64,000 nt of DNA from Pseudomonas putida (GCF_025905425.1 NZ_CP109603.1:2454001-2518000), one strand, 5' to 3'; numbered from the stretch's first letter, positions 1 through 9,253 are shown. Translations and numbers: made by a program. Notes: generated from the letters alone by a model not told the origin.

Positions 1-124
1 CATCACCCACAGCGGCACCCAGGACCCGGCTTTCGTCCCAGGCCCCTACTCCACCTACACCGAGCCGTACGTCGACCAGTTCGCCCGCTGGTATACCTCG
101 CGCCTCGCGGCACATGGGGTGTGA
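1..124 (+). CDS. gbcA: Rieske oxygenase alpha subunit, C-terminal end (GbcA-type), partial
   Basis: Only the last 40 codons are inside the window (codons read from base 2, stop TGA at 122-124). The tail ends in QFARWYTSRLAAHGV, which looks like the C-terminus of ring-hydroxylating-type Rieske oxygenases that demethylate quaternary amines (GbcA, glycine betaine to dimethylglycine). The next gene is the matching ferredoxin reductase, starting 5 bases after the stop, so the two form an oxygenase/reductase operon, and a BCCT betaine-type carrier follows. The assignment rests mostly on this context, because the catalytic domains lie outside the window. A close relative such as a stachydrine or carnitine demethylase is possible. 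Confidence 0.6.
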   Translation, partial: ITHSGTQDPAFVPGPYSTYTEPYVDQFARWYTSRLAAHGV

Positions 125-129
125 AGGAG

Positions 130-1279
130 ATGACCGTGCTCGAGAACATTGCCCAGAACACTGCCCAAAACATCGCCGGCCTGCGCGCCGACCAGCGCTT
201 CACCGACACCGACCACTGGGCCGCCCATGGCGCCCAGTGGGCCAGCGGTGAAAGCAAACGCATCGAGTGCCTGAGCGTCGTGGACGAAACCCACGACGTG
301 AAGACCTTCACCTTCCACAGCCCGGATTATTCCGCCCTCGCCTACGAGCCGGGGCAGTTTCTGACCGTGTCGCCGGTAATCGCCGGGGCTAGCGTGTCAC
401 GCTGCTACACACTGTCCTCGACACCGACCCGCCCGTTCACCTTTTCCATTACGGTCAAACGGGTGCTGGGCGGTACGGTGTCCAATTGGTTGCACGACAA
501 CCTGCGCCCAGGGCACGCGCTGGCCGCTTCTGGCCCGGCGGGGGTCTTTACCCCGGTGGCGGGCCCGGCGCGCAAGTTGCTGTACCTGTCGGCCGGCTCT
601 GGCGTCACCCCGCTGATGGCGATGACCCGCGCCGCCGCCGACCTGCACGCCGACCTGGACATCGTTTTCGTGCACAGTGCGCGCACGCCCAAAGACATCA
701 TCTTCCGCGATGAACTGGCGCGCCTGGAGCGCACCATGCCACGGCTGCGCACCTTGTTCTTCTGTGAAAGCACCGGTGACGAGCCGGACTGGCGCGGCCC
801 GACCGGGCGCTTGTCGCTGGACGAACTGCAGCGCCAGATCCCCGACTTCAAGGAGCGGGCCGTGTTTACCTGTGGGCCCAAGGGCTACATGGAGGCCACC
901 AAGGCATTATTGGCCAACGCAGGTTTCGACCTGGCCCGTTACCACCAGGAAAGCTTCGACATCAGCGCCGAGGCCGAGCCTGCAGCCCCCCCCCGTCGCG
1001 CCCGGCCAGGCCCTGGACAGCTTCACCGTGCGCCTGGCCCGCTCAGGCAAGGAATTCACCATGAGCGCCGACCAGACCGTACTGGCCGCCGCCAAGAAAG
1101 CCGGTGCCGTAGTCCCCTCCTCCTGCAGCCAAGGTGTATGCGGCACCTGCAAGACCGCGGTACTGCAAGGCAGCGTGGATATGAAGCACAACGGCGGTAT
1201 TCGCCAGCGTGAAATCGACAAGGGCCTGCGGCTGCTGTGTTGCAGCCGCCCGACTTCGGACCTGGTGATCGACCTCTGA
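130..1279 (+). pseudogene. gbcB: GbcB-type ferredoxin reductase, frameshifted in a C9 tract
   Basis: This is the electron-transfer partner of the upstream Rieske oxygenase: it passes electrons from NAD(P)H through FAD and a plant-type 2Fe-2S centre. In order I see an FAD domain (YEPGQF and SRCYTLSS, about residues 75-100), an NAD-binding domain (LYLSAGSGVTPLM) and, at the end, a 2Fe-2S domain with CSQGVCGTC and a final CC pair. The first two domains are in the frame that starts at 130; the 2Fe-2S domain continues one frame over, to TGA at 1279. The switch lies in nine consecutive C residues at 986-994, and eight would restore one reading frame. Read as it stands, the protein stops at 1212 without its iron-sulfur domain. 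This could be a real mutation, a slippage-variable tract or a sequencing error. I prefer ATG 130 (GGAG just upstream) over GTG 121. Confidence 0.8.
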
Positions 1280-1287
1280 CTTTCGAC

Positions 1288-1318
1288 AAGGACGCCCGGG
1301 TTTCGGGCGTCCTTTTTT
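1288..1318 (+). terminator. Rho-independent terminator after gbcB
   Basis: An 11-bp perfect stem (AAGGACGCCCG paired with CGGGCGTCCTT) has a 5-nt loop and is followed by a T-run. It lies 8 bases after the gbcB stop and separates the oxygenase genes from the BCCT transporter gene. Confidence 0.9.
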
Positions 1319-1350
1319 GCCGTCTAGCGAAAATAAAAAGGATATGGACG

Positions 1351-2982
1351 ATGCGTGCAAAACAAGGCCTTTTCAAAGGCCTGAACCCTATTGTGACGGT
1401 AGGGTCCCTCTCCATTGTGGTGGCTTTCGTGGTGCTCTGCGCCTCGCATGGCGACCAGGCGGCCGGTGTGTTCAAAGGGGCCTCGGACGCCATTCTCGAC
1501 CACCTCAAATGGTTCTACCTGGCCCTGGTCAGCGGCATCCTCGGGGTGTTGGTGTTCATCGCCTTCAGCCGCTTCGGCACCCTCAAGCTGGGCCGCCCCG
1601 ACGAAAAACCCGAGTTCAGCTTCGCCGCCTGGATCGCCATGCTGTTCAGTGCGGGCATGGGCGTTGGGCTGATCTTCTGGTCGGTTGCCGAACCTGTGCT
1701 GCACTACGCCAGCAACCCCTTCACGCCGGGGCTCACCGACCAAGCCGCGTCCATGGCCATGCGCATCACCCTGTTGCACTGGGGCCTGCACCCTTGGGCG
1801 ATCTTCACCGTGATTGGCCTGGGCCTGGCCTACTTCGCCTACCGTGAAGGGCTGCCGCTGGCCCTGCGCTCGATTCTCTACCCGATCATCGGTAACCGCA
1901 TCTACGGGCCGATCGGCCACACGGTGGACATCATTGGGGGCGCTGTCACCGCATTCGGGGTCTCGCAATCGCTGGGGCTGGGCGTTGAGCAGATCAACAT
2001 GGGCATGCACCAGGTGTTCGGCACCCCTGTCACCCTGTCGTTCAAGCTGAGCATCATCGCCGTCGTCACCGTGATCGCCTCGATCTCGCTGGTGGCCGGT
2101 GTATCGCGTGGCATGAAGCGCCTTTCAACGCTGAACATGTGGATTTCCCTGGGGCTGATGCTGGTGGTGCTGGCACTGGGCCCCACCCACTACATCCTCA
2201 ACCTGCTGTTCGAGTCTGCAGGTGACTACGCGCAGAACATCATCGGCATGAGTTTGTGGACCGACGCCCAGGCCGACAGCAGCTGGCAGAAGAGCTGGAC
2301 CGCCTTCTACTGGCCATGGTGGATGACCTGGGGGCCCTTCGTTGGCCTGTTCATCGCCCGTATTTCTCGCGGGCGGACCATCCGCGAACTGGTGTTCGGC
2401 GCGTTGCTGGTGCCAACCTTGGTGACGATCCTGTGGATGGCGGTGTTCGGCGGTGCCGCGCTCAAGGACGAGCAGCAAGTGCGCCACGCCTACCAGCAAC
2501 TGCCGGTCGCCGAACAGACCGCTGCCGGCCCGTTCCAGGGCGGCCCGATTCTGGAGGCCACGCGCAAGGAAACCACCACGGCGATGTTCACCTTGCTCGA
2601 CCGCCTCGACGGCCCGACGCTGGGTGCATTTCTCAGCGTGATCATCTGCCTGCTGTTGGCCGTGCATTTCGTCACTGCCGCCGATGCCGGAACCCAGGTA
2701 CTGTGCATGCTCAACTCGCTGGGCAGCATCAATTCGCCCAACTGGATACGTGTGTTGTGGTGTGTGCTGGAAGGCGCCATTGCGGCCAGCCTGGTGATTG
2801 CCGGTGGCCTGTTGGCAATCCAGATGGCGAGCATCGTGGTGGGCCTGCCGATTGCGTTGTACATGCTGCTGACGGGCTACAGCCTGATGCGCAGCCTGTT
2901 GGCCAGTGACCCGGTGATTGCCCGGCAGGCGCCTGTGCAGGTGACTGCAGAGGCCAAACGGCCTGCCAGCGAACTGGCGTAG
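1351..2982 (+). CDS. BCCT family betaine/carnitine/choline-type transporter
   Basis: The 543-residue inner-membrane protein has about 12 hydrophobic segments. The family signature region is present, with glycine-rich SAGMGVGLIFWSVAEP near residue 105 and the Trp-rich stretch FYWPWWMTWGPFVGLFIARISRGRTIREL near residues 320-350. BCCT carriers take up quaternary ammonium compounds driven by Na+ or H+. The C-terminus is short after the last membrane segment, unlike osmoregulated BetT proteins with long cytoplasmic tails, so a nutritional uptake role fits better. ATG 1351 was chosen because AAAAAGGAT sits about 9 bases upstream. It follows the gbcAB-type genes after a terminator, suggesting supply of their betaine substrate from its own promoter. 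The exact substrate cannot be read from sequence. Confidence 0.9.
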   Translation: MRAKQGLFKGLNPIVTVGSLSIVVAFVVLCASHGDQAAGVFKGASDAILDHLKWFYLALVSGILGVLVFIAFSRFGTLKLGRPDEKPEFSFAAWIAMLFSAGMGVGLIFWSVAEPVLHYASNPFTPGLTDQAASMAMRITLLHWGLHPWAIFTVIGLGLAYFAYREGLPLALRSILYPIIGNRIYGPIGHTVDIIGGAVTAFGVSQSLGLGVEQINMGMHQVFGTPVTLSFKLSIIAVVTVIASISLVAGVSRGMKRLSTLNMWISLGLMLVVLALGPTHYILNLLFESAGDYAQNIIGMSLWTDAQADSSWQKSWTAFYWPWWMTWGPFVGLFIARISRGRTIRELVFGALLVPTLVTILWMAVFGGAALKDEQQVRHAYQQLPVAEQTAAGPFQGGPILEATRKETTTAMFTLLDRLDGPTLGAFLSVIICLLLAVHFVTAADAGTQVLCMLNSLGSINSPNWIRVLWCVLEGAIAASLVIAGGLLAIQMASIVVGLPIALYMLLTGYSLMRSLLASDPVIARQAPVQVTAEAKRPASELA

Positions 2983-3048
2983 CGCCCCCAACTGCGCAAC
3001 CTCTCGTCGGCAAGCGGTAACAGGTTGCGCAGGTCAACGCCCTACCGG

Positions 3049-3714
3049 TTAGGCAGCGCCATCGAGGCCCATCTGCCAAAAGTCGGCTTCAAGGCTCGAC
3101 GCCTGGCCAAAGGTCCCCGCCAACGCCACGAAACGCTGCTCGGTCATGCTGCGCGCCGCCAGTTCATCCAGGTGCGCGCGCGCATTGGCCGCCACACGCT
3201 GATACCCCTCACCGGCGTACTCGCCGATCCACTCACGGTAAGGGTGATCGCTCAGGTCGCCAATACGCTCAGCCAACGTCCGCCCGATTTCTGCATAGCC
3301 GATCACGCAAGGGGCCAACGCCACGTGCAGTTCGAGCAGATCGCCTGCAGCGCCACAGTCGAGTACATAACGGGTATACGCCACCGTGGCCTGGTGCTCG
3401 GGTGCGGACTGAATATCGGCCTGGGTCAGCCCCCAGCGCGCGCACAGGCGCAGGTGCAGTTCGGTTTCGTCAAGGATCGCCGCAAGGCCCGCCTGGGCTG
3501 CACGGATGTCGGCCGGCAGGCGGCTCTTGTAGGCGGCCAGCGCCCAGGCGCGGGCGAACTGGATCAAGAACAGGTAGTCCTGCACCAGGTAAGTCCTGAA
3601 CGCAGCCTCGCTCAGCGTGCCTTCGCCCATCTGGCGCACGAAGTCATGCTCGACATAACGCTGCCACTGGCCGCTGGTGGCCGTCTTGAGGCGATCGAAA
3701 ACATCCATGCTCAC
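3049..3714 (-). CDS. tenA: TenA family aminopyrimidine aminohydrolase (thiaminase II), Cys-type
   Basis: At 221 residues this is the normal length for TenA, the cytoplasmic enzyme that salvages degraded thiamin by hydrolysing aminopyrimidine to HMP. It shows FVRQMGEGTL, FRTYLVQDYLFL and the active-site cysteine in ALAPCVIGYAEIG (near residue 137), followed by the C-terminal WIGEYAGEGYQ element. It is the second gene of a two-gene unit: its start overlaps the stop of the upstream TenA-like gene by 4 bases, and a TPP riboswitch precedes the pair. It is therefore expected to be expressed when thiamin pyrophosphate is low. A second in-frame ATG two codons later (MDVF) is also possible as the start. 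Confidence 0.93.
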   Translation of the reverse strand: MSMDVFDRLKTATSGQWQRYVEHDFVRQMGEGTLSEAAFRTYLVQDYLFLIQFARAWALAAYKSRLPADIRAAQAGLAAILDETELHLRLCARWGLTQADIQSAPEHQATVAYTRYVLDCGAAGDLLELHVALAPCVIGYAEIGRTLAERIGDLSDHPYREWIGEYAGEGYQRVAANARAHLDELAARSMTEQRFVALAGTFGQASSLEADFWQMGLDGAA

Positions 3715-4358
3715 ACCTCCCCCTCATAAACGGCATCGAAGAAGGCCAGCTCAAGGGCTACGGTACGCAGGTAGAAGTCGGTGCTCAGCTCGGCTTCCTG
3801 CGGCCCCACGCGGTCCAGTTCAGCGTGCAGGAAGGCGACGAATGCCTGGAACGCCGGGTTGTCGTGCAGGGTGATCCATTCGGCGTGAACGAAGTGCTCG
3901 GGCAAGGGCTTGGGCGCCTTGATCGCCCAGTCCAGGTACAAGCCCTCGGCGACATTCAGCACCGCCAGCGCGGCGGCATAGGAGCGGGTGGCCGCCGCTT
4001 CGCGCATGATGGCCTTGAAACCTGCGGTGGGTGCGGTGTCCTCGGCTTCGACGCGCTGCGCCGGGCTTACGTCCAGCGCCTCGAAGGCGCGCAGGAAATA
4101 GGTGTTTTCATCACTGGAGATCATCCCGGCGAACTGGCCGAAGCGCAGGCGTGCCTCGAAGGTGTCAGCGGTCGCGATCGCAGCGCCAAGCAGGGTCAGG
4201 AAACTGTCAAGAAAACGGTGGTCCTGCACCAGGTAGCGGACCATGATCGGGTCCGGCAGGCTGCCGTCGCACAATTGGGTAACAAAGCGGTGCCCAACGG
4301 CCGCCGACCAGGTCGGCTCGCTCTGACGGCGCAGGGTTTGCGTGAAGCGTTCGGTCAT
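3711..4358 (-). CDS. TenA-like protein, Glu-type (TenA_E)
   Basis: The 215-residue TENA/THI-4 domain protein is the first gene after the TPP riboswitch and overlaps tenA by 4 bases. It keeps the fold landmarks (FVTQLCDGSLP, MVRYLVQDHRFLDSF), but where TenA has its catalytic Cys this protein reads LNVAEGLYLDWA, with Glu in place of the cysteine environment. That is the mark of the TenA_E class, which in plants has been assigned aminopyrimidine/formylaminopyrimidine hydrolysis in thiamin salvage. The pairing suggests successive salvage steps. ATG 4358 is preferred over the longer in-frame start at 4469 because AGAGGA lies about 8 bases upstream and the 4469 extension runs back into the riboswitch. 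Confidence 0.85.
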   Translation of the reverse strand: MTERFTQTLRRQSEPTWSAAVGHRFVTQLCDGSLPDPIMVRYLVQDHRFLDSFLTLLGAAIATADTFEARLRFGQFAGMISSDENTYFLRAFEALDVSPAQRVEAEDTAPTAGFKAIMREAAATRSYAAALAVLNVAEGLYLDWAIKAPKPLPEHFVHAEWITLHDNPAFQAFVAFLHAELDRVGPQEAELSTDFYLRTVALELAFFDAVYEGEV

Positions 4359-4450
4359 GATGCTGTCCTCTGCAGGGGGTGACAGCGAGACCGTTGAAAC
4401 TGGCATGGACTGGCCTCGCAGTGAGGCCGGCAAAAAGGCAGGTCGCAAGT

Positions 4451-4548
4451 CCCATCCCTTCGCCGGCATGATCCGGATCAGGTTCGAAGGGTCACCGCGC
4501 TGCTGCGTTCAGCGGTTTCTCAGCCCGATGCCGGGCTCCCCTTGGTGG
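4451..4548 (-). promoter_or_regulatory. TPP riboswitch (THI element)
   Basis: On the minus strand the segment carries the hallmarks of the thiamin pyrophosphate aptamer: a GGGGAGC start, the conserved GGGCTGAGA block, a variable hairpin, then ACCCTTCGAACCTGAT and CCGGATCATGCCGGCGAAGGGA. It ends about 90 bases before the first TenA-like gene. Binding of TPP would reduce expression of the two salvage genes; I cannot tell from sequence whether it works on termination or on translation. Confidence 0.95.
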
Positions 4549-4796
4549 CGCACAGGTATACAGCAGGTGCGAAGGTACTGTCACTACCCAAACAATGGGG
4601 CACCCATTACCCGGTTGTGGGTGCCTGCCCCCGTTTTTTGACACTTCCTTGGCGCCCTGGCCCCAGGCCGTGCAAGGATTTGTTTAACAAAGCATTACTG
4701 AAACACCAGTTGGCATAGCCGTTGCTCAGGCCCTTAAACCAGGCAAAACGCCATTGATGGCCCCAAGCCATACAGCCGCGAGCGAGGCATAAGGCA

Positions 4797-7700
4797 ATGA
4801 AAACACCTGCCGTGATCCACCCCACCAGGCACGCATTCAAGCTGTCCTCCGTCACCGTGCTGATGCTCAGCCTTGGGCTGATCCCGGCCATGGCCTCCTC
4901 CCTCGATGACGTCAGCCAGCCCCCGCCGACCGATCCTTCGGCCTACACCGATCAGCCGGCCGACCCGACCCCCGCGTTGCTCAACCTGTATACCTTGCCG
5001 GAAGCCAACGAAGGCTCTCTGGAGCTCACCGATGGTGCTTACGGCGACCGTTCGACCGTGCGCAAGGACAACGTACTGCCGCCGGCCCTGCAAACGTCTG
5101 AAAAGTACCCCACCAACGGCAAGCCCAGCCCGCTGTTTGGCGCGCAACCGTTCACCCAGCAACTGCTACTGTTCGAGGAATTTGGCCCGGAGAAACTCGA
5201 CCCGAGCATTCCTGCACCGAGCCTGACCTTCCCGCCACCCACCCTCGGCGCGGCACCCGCGCAAGACCCCAACGTGGTCGCGCGCAGCGGCCCCAGTGGC
5301 ACGGCCCTGGAAGCTTTCCTCAAACAACCGGGCCTGTACCCGTTCCCGACCCAGTACTCCAACGTGCTCGACCGCAACCCCTGGAAGGCGCAGATCGAGA
5401 TGTTCCTCAACCGCCAACCGGTCGGCTCGCCCGCTGAAGGCCGGCCACCAGGAAAGGGCTGGTCCCACCAGCGCTGGAACGAGTTCTACCCCCAGGCTGC
5501 GTTCAAGACCGCCCAAGCCGGTGCACGCATCAACCTCGGGCTGCGTGACCGTAAGCAATTGCACAACTATGCGGTCGGCGAGTTCGCGCCGGGCGGGCTG
5601 TACTACCAGACCTCGGACATCCCCACGACTCTGGGTACCACCAAGGGCATCGACACCCGCTTCCACCCGAACATGCCCCTGCAAAACCACAAATCGTTGT
5701 GGACGTTCGATGGCACCTTCCCGGTCAAGCTGCTGATGGTGCGCTATGGCCAGCCGATCCTCATGCGTCACTACAATGCGCTGCCGATCGACCCTTCGGC
5801 CAACGGTGGCTTTGGCCTTCACACCCTCTCGACCCACGAGCACAACGGCCACTCCCCGGCTGAAAGCGATGGTTTCGCCAACGCCTACTTCTTCCCCGGC
5901 CAGTATTACGACTACCGCTGGCCGGTGCAGTTGGCCGGCTACGACACCATCAACACCCGTGCCCAGGACCCACGTGCAGCCTTCCCCTGCTCACCGGGCG
6001 AAACCCTGTTCGTCAATGATGCGACGCCAGGCCTCAAGACCTGCGATAACGGCAGCATCAAGATCCGCGGCGACTGGCGCGAAACCATGAGCACCCACTG
6101 GTTCCACGACCACATGCTGGATTTCACGGCGCAGAACGTCTACAAAGGCAACGCCGTGATGATGAACTACTACAGCGCCCTGGACCGTGGCAACGAAGCC
6201 CTGCAGGATGGCGTCAACCTGCGCTTTCCCAGCGGCTCGGGCATGCCGTGGGGCAACCGCGACTATGACGTCAACCTGGTGATCGCCGACAAGGCCTGGG
6301 ATGCCAACGGCCAGTTGTGGTTCAACCCGTTCAACACCGACGGCTTCCTCGGCGACCAGATCCTGGTCAACTGGCAGTACCAGCCAAAACTCAAGGTACG
6401 CGCGCGCAGCTATCGCTTCCGGATCCTCAACGGTTCGGTGTCGCGTTACTTCAAATTCGCCGTGGTACGTGAAATCGCCGGCACCAGCGGCGAGTTCAAA
6501 GGCCCCACCGGCTCCAACCTGTCTTACGCCCGCGTGCCGTTCCACATGATCGCCAACGACGGCAACATCATGGAGCATGCCGTGCCGTTCGACGGCACCC
6601 TGGACCTCAACGGCGACGGCGACCTCAAGGACAACAACGGCATCATGCCGCTGCAAGGCATCGCCGAGCGTTACGACATCATCATCAACTTCGCCAAGAA
6701 CGGCATCAAAGCGGGTGACAAGCTGTACTTCGTCAACCTGATGGAGCACCAGAGCGGCAAGGGCCCGAACCAGGCCATTGCGCTGGCGGATGTGCTGTCG
6801 GAGAAATACAAGGCAGTCATCAAGCAGACCAGCAAGGGCCCGCAATGGGATAAAGGCGACCCGGTGGTGGGCAAGTTCATGCAACTGCTGGTGCAGCCCT
6901 ACAGCGGCCAGGACCTGAGCATGGACCCAGTCGCCTATGAGCCGGCCAAGCCCGGCAAAGCCGCAGGCCTGAAAATGATCCCGCTGACCCTCGACCGTAA
7001 CGCCGTGGCCGACCAGGCCAAGCTCAAGGCTGCCCGCCACCGCGAGTTCATCTTTGGCCGCTCCGACGGTACCGACACCACCCCTTGGACCATCAAGACC
7101 GATGGCGGCTTCGGCTACAGCATGGACCCACGGCGTATCAGCGCGGCGCCGCAACTGGCGAACGAGGCCACAGCAGGCGGCTTCAGCGGCGATGGCACCC
7201 TGGAAGTGTGGAAAATCAAGAACGGCGGTAATGGCTGGAGCCACCCAGTGCACGTGCACTTCGAAGAAGGCATCGTGCTCAGCCGTGACGGCAAGGCACC
7301 GCCAGAATGGGAAAAATGGGCGCGCAAGGACGTCTATCGCATCGGGCCGGACACCGACTCGTCGGAAGAGCTGGATATCGCTATACGATTCCGCGAATTT
7401 GCCGGGACCTACATGGAACACTGCCACAACACCCAGCATGAAGACACCTCGATGCTGCTGCGCTGGGACCTGGAACACCCTGGCCAGTTCCAGGTGATGC
7501 CAACGCCGCTACCGGGCTGGGACGGTGTGGAATACGTAGCCTCCGTGGGCCTGCCGACCTTCCGCACCGCCGACCACGACGATGAAGACGATGCCAACAA
7601 GCCGCCGGTTGCCGTCAACGACAGCGCTGCGACCACCGCCGGCAAGGCGATCACGCTCAATGTGCTGGCCAACGACACCGACCCCGAGCGCAACGTGCCC

Positions 7701-8189
7701 TTGACCGTCATTGGCCTGAGCCAGCCGGACTCTGGGCAAGGCACCACCAGCACCGATGGCACCACCGTGACCTACACCCCACCCGCCACCGTGGCCACGC
7801 CGTTCACGGCCAGCTTCAACTACTCGGCGCGTGACGCCAAGGGTGCCGAGTCGGTGGCTCCGGCCACGGTCAGCGTCGCGGTGAGCCCGGCGGCACTGAT
7901 CGACGACATCCAGGTCAGCAGTGCCACGGTGCAAATACGCAGCGGTAACCGATTCACCTGGGACCTGTCCGGTACGACCTCGATCGCCACCGGCAACAGC
8001 ATCAACGTGTCGGTGGCCACCACCAACGGCCTGCTGAACCTGGGTGCTGCGACGCTGACTGCGGCGACCACCGGTGCCCGTTGGCGGATATCGGTCACCA
8101 CCACCGGCTACGGTCCGGCAACGCCCGCAACGGCGACCGTGAAGTCGAAGCTGGGGCAAAGCGTGACGGTACCGATCAGTTACCAGTAG
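4797..8189 (+). CDS. Large secreted multicopper oxidase with C-terminal cadherin-like domain
   Basis: The 1130-residue protein has a signal peptide ending near AMA-SSLDD. All four copper motif groups of multicopper oxidases are present: HEHNGH (about 347-352), WFHDHM (436-441), HPVHVHF (816-822) and HCHNTQHED (875-883). It can therefore take electrons from a substrate and reduce O2 to water through T1 and T2/T3 copper. From about residue 935 an acidic linker leads into repeats typical of cadherin/VCBS-like secreted proteins (PPVAVNDSAATTAGK, LANDTDPE), which hints at surface display or secretion. It is much longer than CopA/CueO and resembles large MofA/McoA-like oxidases linked to Mn(II) oxidation in P. 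putida; that substrate is inference. The downstream gene encodes a SCO-cytochrome c fusion that may deliver copper or electrons. Confidence 0.88.
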   Translation: MKTPAVIHPTRHAFKLSSVTVLMLSLGLIPAMASSLDDVSQPPPTDPSAYTDQPADPTPALLNLYTLPEANEGSLELTDGAYGDRSTVRKDNVLPPALQTSEKYPTNGKPSPLFGAQPFTQQLLLFEEFGPEKLDPSIPAPSLTFPPPTLGAAPAQDPNVVARSGPSGTALEAFLKQPGLYPFPTQYSNVLDRNPWKAQIEMFLNRQPVGSPAEGRPPGKGWSHQRWNEFYPQAAFKTAQAGARINLGLRDRKQLHNYAVGEFAPGGLYYQTSDIPTTLGTTKGIDTRFHPNMPLQNHKSLWTFDGTFPVKLLMVRYGQPILMRHYNALPIDPSANGGFGLHTLSTHEHNGHSPAESDGFANAYFFPGQYYDYRWPVQLAGYDTINTRAQDPRAAFPCSPGETLFVNDATPGLKTCDNGSIKIRGDWRETMSTHWFHDHMLDFTAQNVYKGNAVMMNYYSALDRGNEALQDGVNLRFPSGSGMPWGNRDYDVNLVIADKAWDANGQLWFNPFNTDGFLGDQILVNWQYQPKLKVRARSYRFRILNGSVSRYFKFAVVREIAGTSGEFKGPTGSNLSYARVPFHMIANDGNIMEHAVPFDGTLDLNGDGDLKDNNGIMPLQGIAERYDIIINFAKNGIKAGDKLYFVNLMEHQSGKGPNQAIALADVLSEKYKAVIKQTSKGPQWDKGDPVVGKFMQLLVQPYSGQDLSMDPVAYEPAKPGKAAGLKMIPLTLDRNAVADQAKLKAARHREFIFGRSDGTDTTPWTIKTDGGFGYSMDPRRISAAPQLANEATAGGFSGDGTLEVWKIKNGGNGWSHPVHVHFEEGIVLSRDGKAPPEWEKWARKDVYRIGPDTDSSEELDIAIRFREFAGTYMEHCHNTQHEDTSMLLRWDLEHPGQFQVMPTPLPGWDGVEYVASVGLPTFRTADHDDEDDANKPPVAVNDSAATTAGKAITLNVLANDTDPERNVPLTVIGLSQPDSGQGTTSTDGTTVTYTPPATVATPFTASFNYSARDAKGAESVAPATVSVAVSPAALIDDIQVSSATVQIRSGNRFTWDLSGTTSIATGNSINVSVATTNGLLNLGAATLTAATTGARWRISVTTTGYGPATPATATVKSKLGQSVTVPISYQ

Positions 8190-8194
8190 CGGGT

Positions 8195-8238
8195 AACCTG
8201 TGCAGGCGCAGCCTTGGGCCGCCCCTGCACAGGTTTTT
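8195..8238 (+). terminator. Hairpin terminator or attenuator after the multicopper oxidase
   Basis: AACCTGTGCAGG pairs with CCTGCACAGGTT, followed by a T-run. It lies directly after the oxidase stop and before the SCO-cytochrome gene, so some transcripts probably end here. Confidence 0.75.
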
Positions 8239-8266
8239 CATCGGATCTGTTACAGAGGCGTGCATC

Positions 8267-9253
8267 ATGACCGGCTCATGGCGTGTTCTGCTCGTGCTGT
8301 CGCTGTTCGCTGCCAGTATCCCGTTCTGGCCAGTGCAACCCCAGCAAGCCCCAACCACCGAAACGGCCACGCCCTGGGGCGCCGATTACTTTCCCAATAT
8401 CCCCCTGCTCACCCAAGAGGGCGAAAAGGTCCACTTCTTCGACGACCTGATCAAGGACAAGGTCGTTGCCATCAACTTCATCTTCACCGGCTGCACCGAC
8501 TCCTGCCCAGTGGAAACCGCCCGCCTGCGCCAGGTGCAAAAGATTCTTGGCGACCGGGTAGGCAAAGACATCTTCCTCTACTCCATCAGCATCGACCCCT
8601 ACAACGACACCCCAGCCACCCTCAAACGCTACGCCGAAAAATTCGGCATCGGCCCTGGCTGGACCTTGCTTACCGGCGAGCCCGACGACATCGAGCAATT
8701 GCGCAGAAGCCTGGGCCTGTACATAGAGGGCCTGGAAAACGGCCGCTCCAAGGACCACAACCTGAGCCTGATCATCGGTAACCAGGCCACCGGCCGCTGG
8801 ATGAAAGCCTCCCCCTTCGAAAGCCCCTACATTCTCGCCGACCGCCTGGGCAACAGCCTGCACAACTGGAAACAGGCCAGCGCCATGGCCAACGACTACA
8901 CCCAGGCACCTGAAATCCGCTCGCCCAGCAGTGGCGAGCAGATCTTCCGCACCCGCTGCTCCTCCTGCCACACCCTGGGCAACACCGAGCCCGGCGTGCA
9001 ACGGGGTATCGGCCCCGACTTGCTTGGCGTGACCCGCCAACGCGATGCCAACTGGTTGAGCCGCTGGCTGAAAGAACCCGACCAGATGCTTGCGCAAAAA
9101 GACCCACTGGCCATGCTGCTGTACGAGCAGTACAACCGCCTGGCGATGCCGAACATGCGCCTGGGCGATGCCGAAGTCAGCGCGTTGATGGCCTACATGG
9201 AAGAAGAAACCACACGCCTGCAGACGCCCTTGGCGGATACGGCAAAACCTTAG
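8267..9253 (+). CDS. SCO1/SenC-cytochrome c fusion protein
   Basis: The 328-residue protein has an N-terminal membrane anchor or signal (residues 5-22). A SCO/thioredoxin-like domain follows with the copper-binding TGCTDSCPVE motif (Cys about 76 and 80) and the distal His in KDHNLSL (about 163). A class I cytochrome c domain comes next, with haem motif CSSCH (about 231-235) and likely Met ligand in MPNM (about 295). SCO proteins deliver copper to oxidases, and the fused c-type domain could pass electrons. It lies 77 bases after the multicopper oxidase gene and probably serves it in the periplasm. ATG 8267 is supported by AGAGG eight bases upstream; the longer in-frame start at 8081 lies inside the oxidase gene. 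Confidence 0.88.
   Translation: MTGSWRVLLVLSLFAASIPFWPVQPQQAPTTETATPWGADYFPNIPLLTQEGEKVHFFDDLIKDKVVAINFIFTGCTDSCPVETARLRQVQKILGDRVGKDIFLYSISIDPYNDTPATLKRYAEKFGIGPGWTLLTGEPDDIEQLRRSLGLYIEGLENGRSKDHNLSLIIGNQATGRWMKASPFESPYILADRLGNSLHNWKQASAMANDYTQAPEIRSPSSGEQIFRTRCSSCHTLGNTEPGVQRGIGPDLLGVTRQRDANWLSRWLKEPDQMLAQKDPLAMLLYEQYNRLAMPNMRLGDAEVSALMAYMEEETTRLQTPLADTAKP

Noticed and set aside
5991..7478. A 495-residue minus-strand open frame inside the multicopper oxidase gene
   Set aside because: It is antisense to a gene with all copper motifs in order; the frame has no recognisable family.
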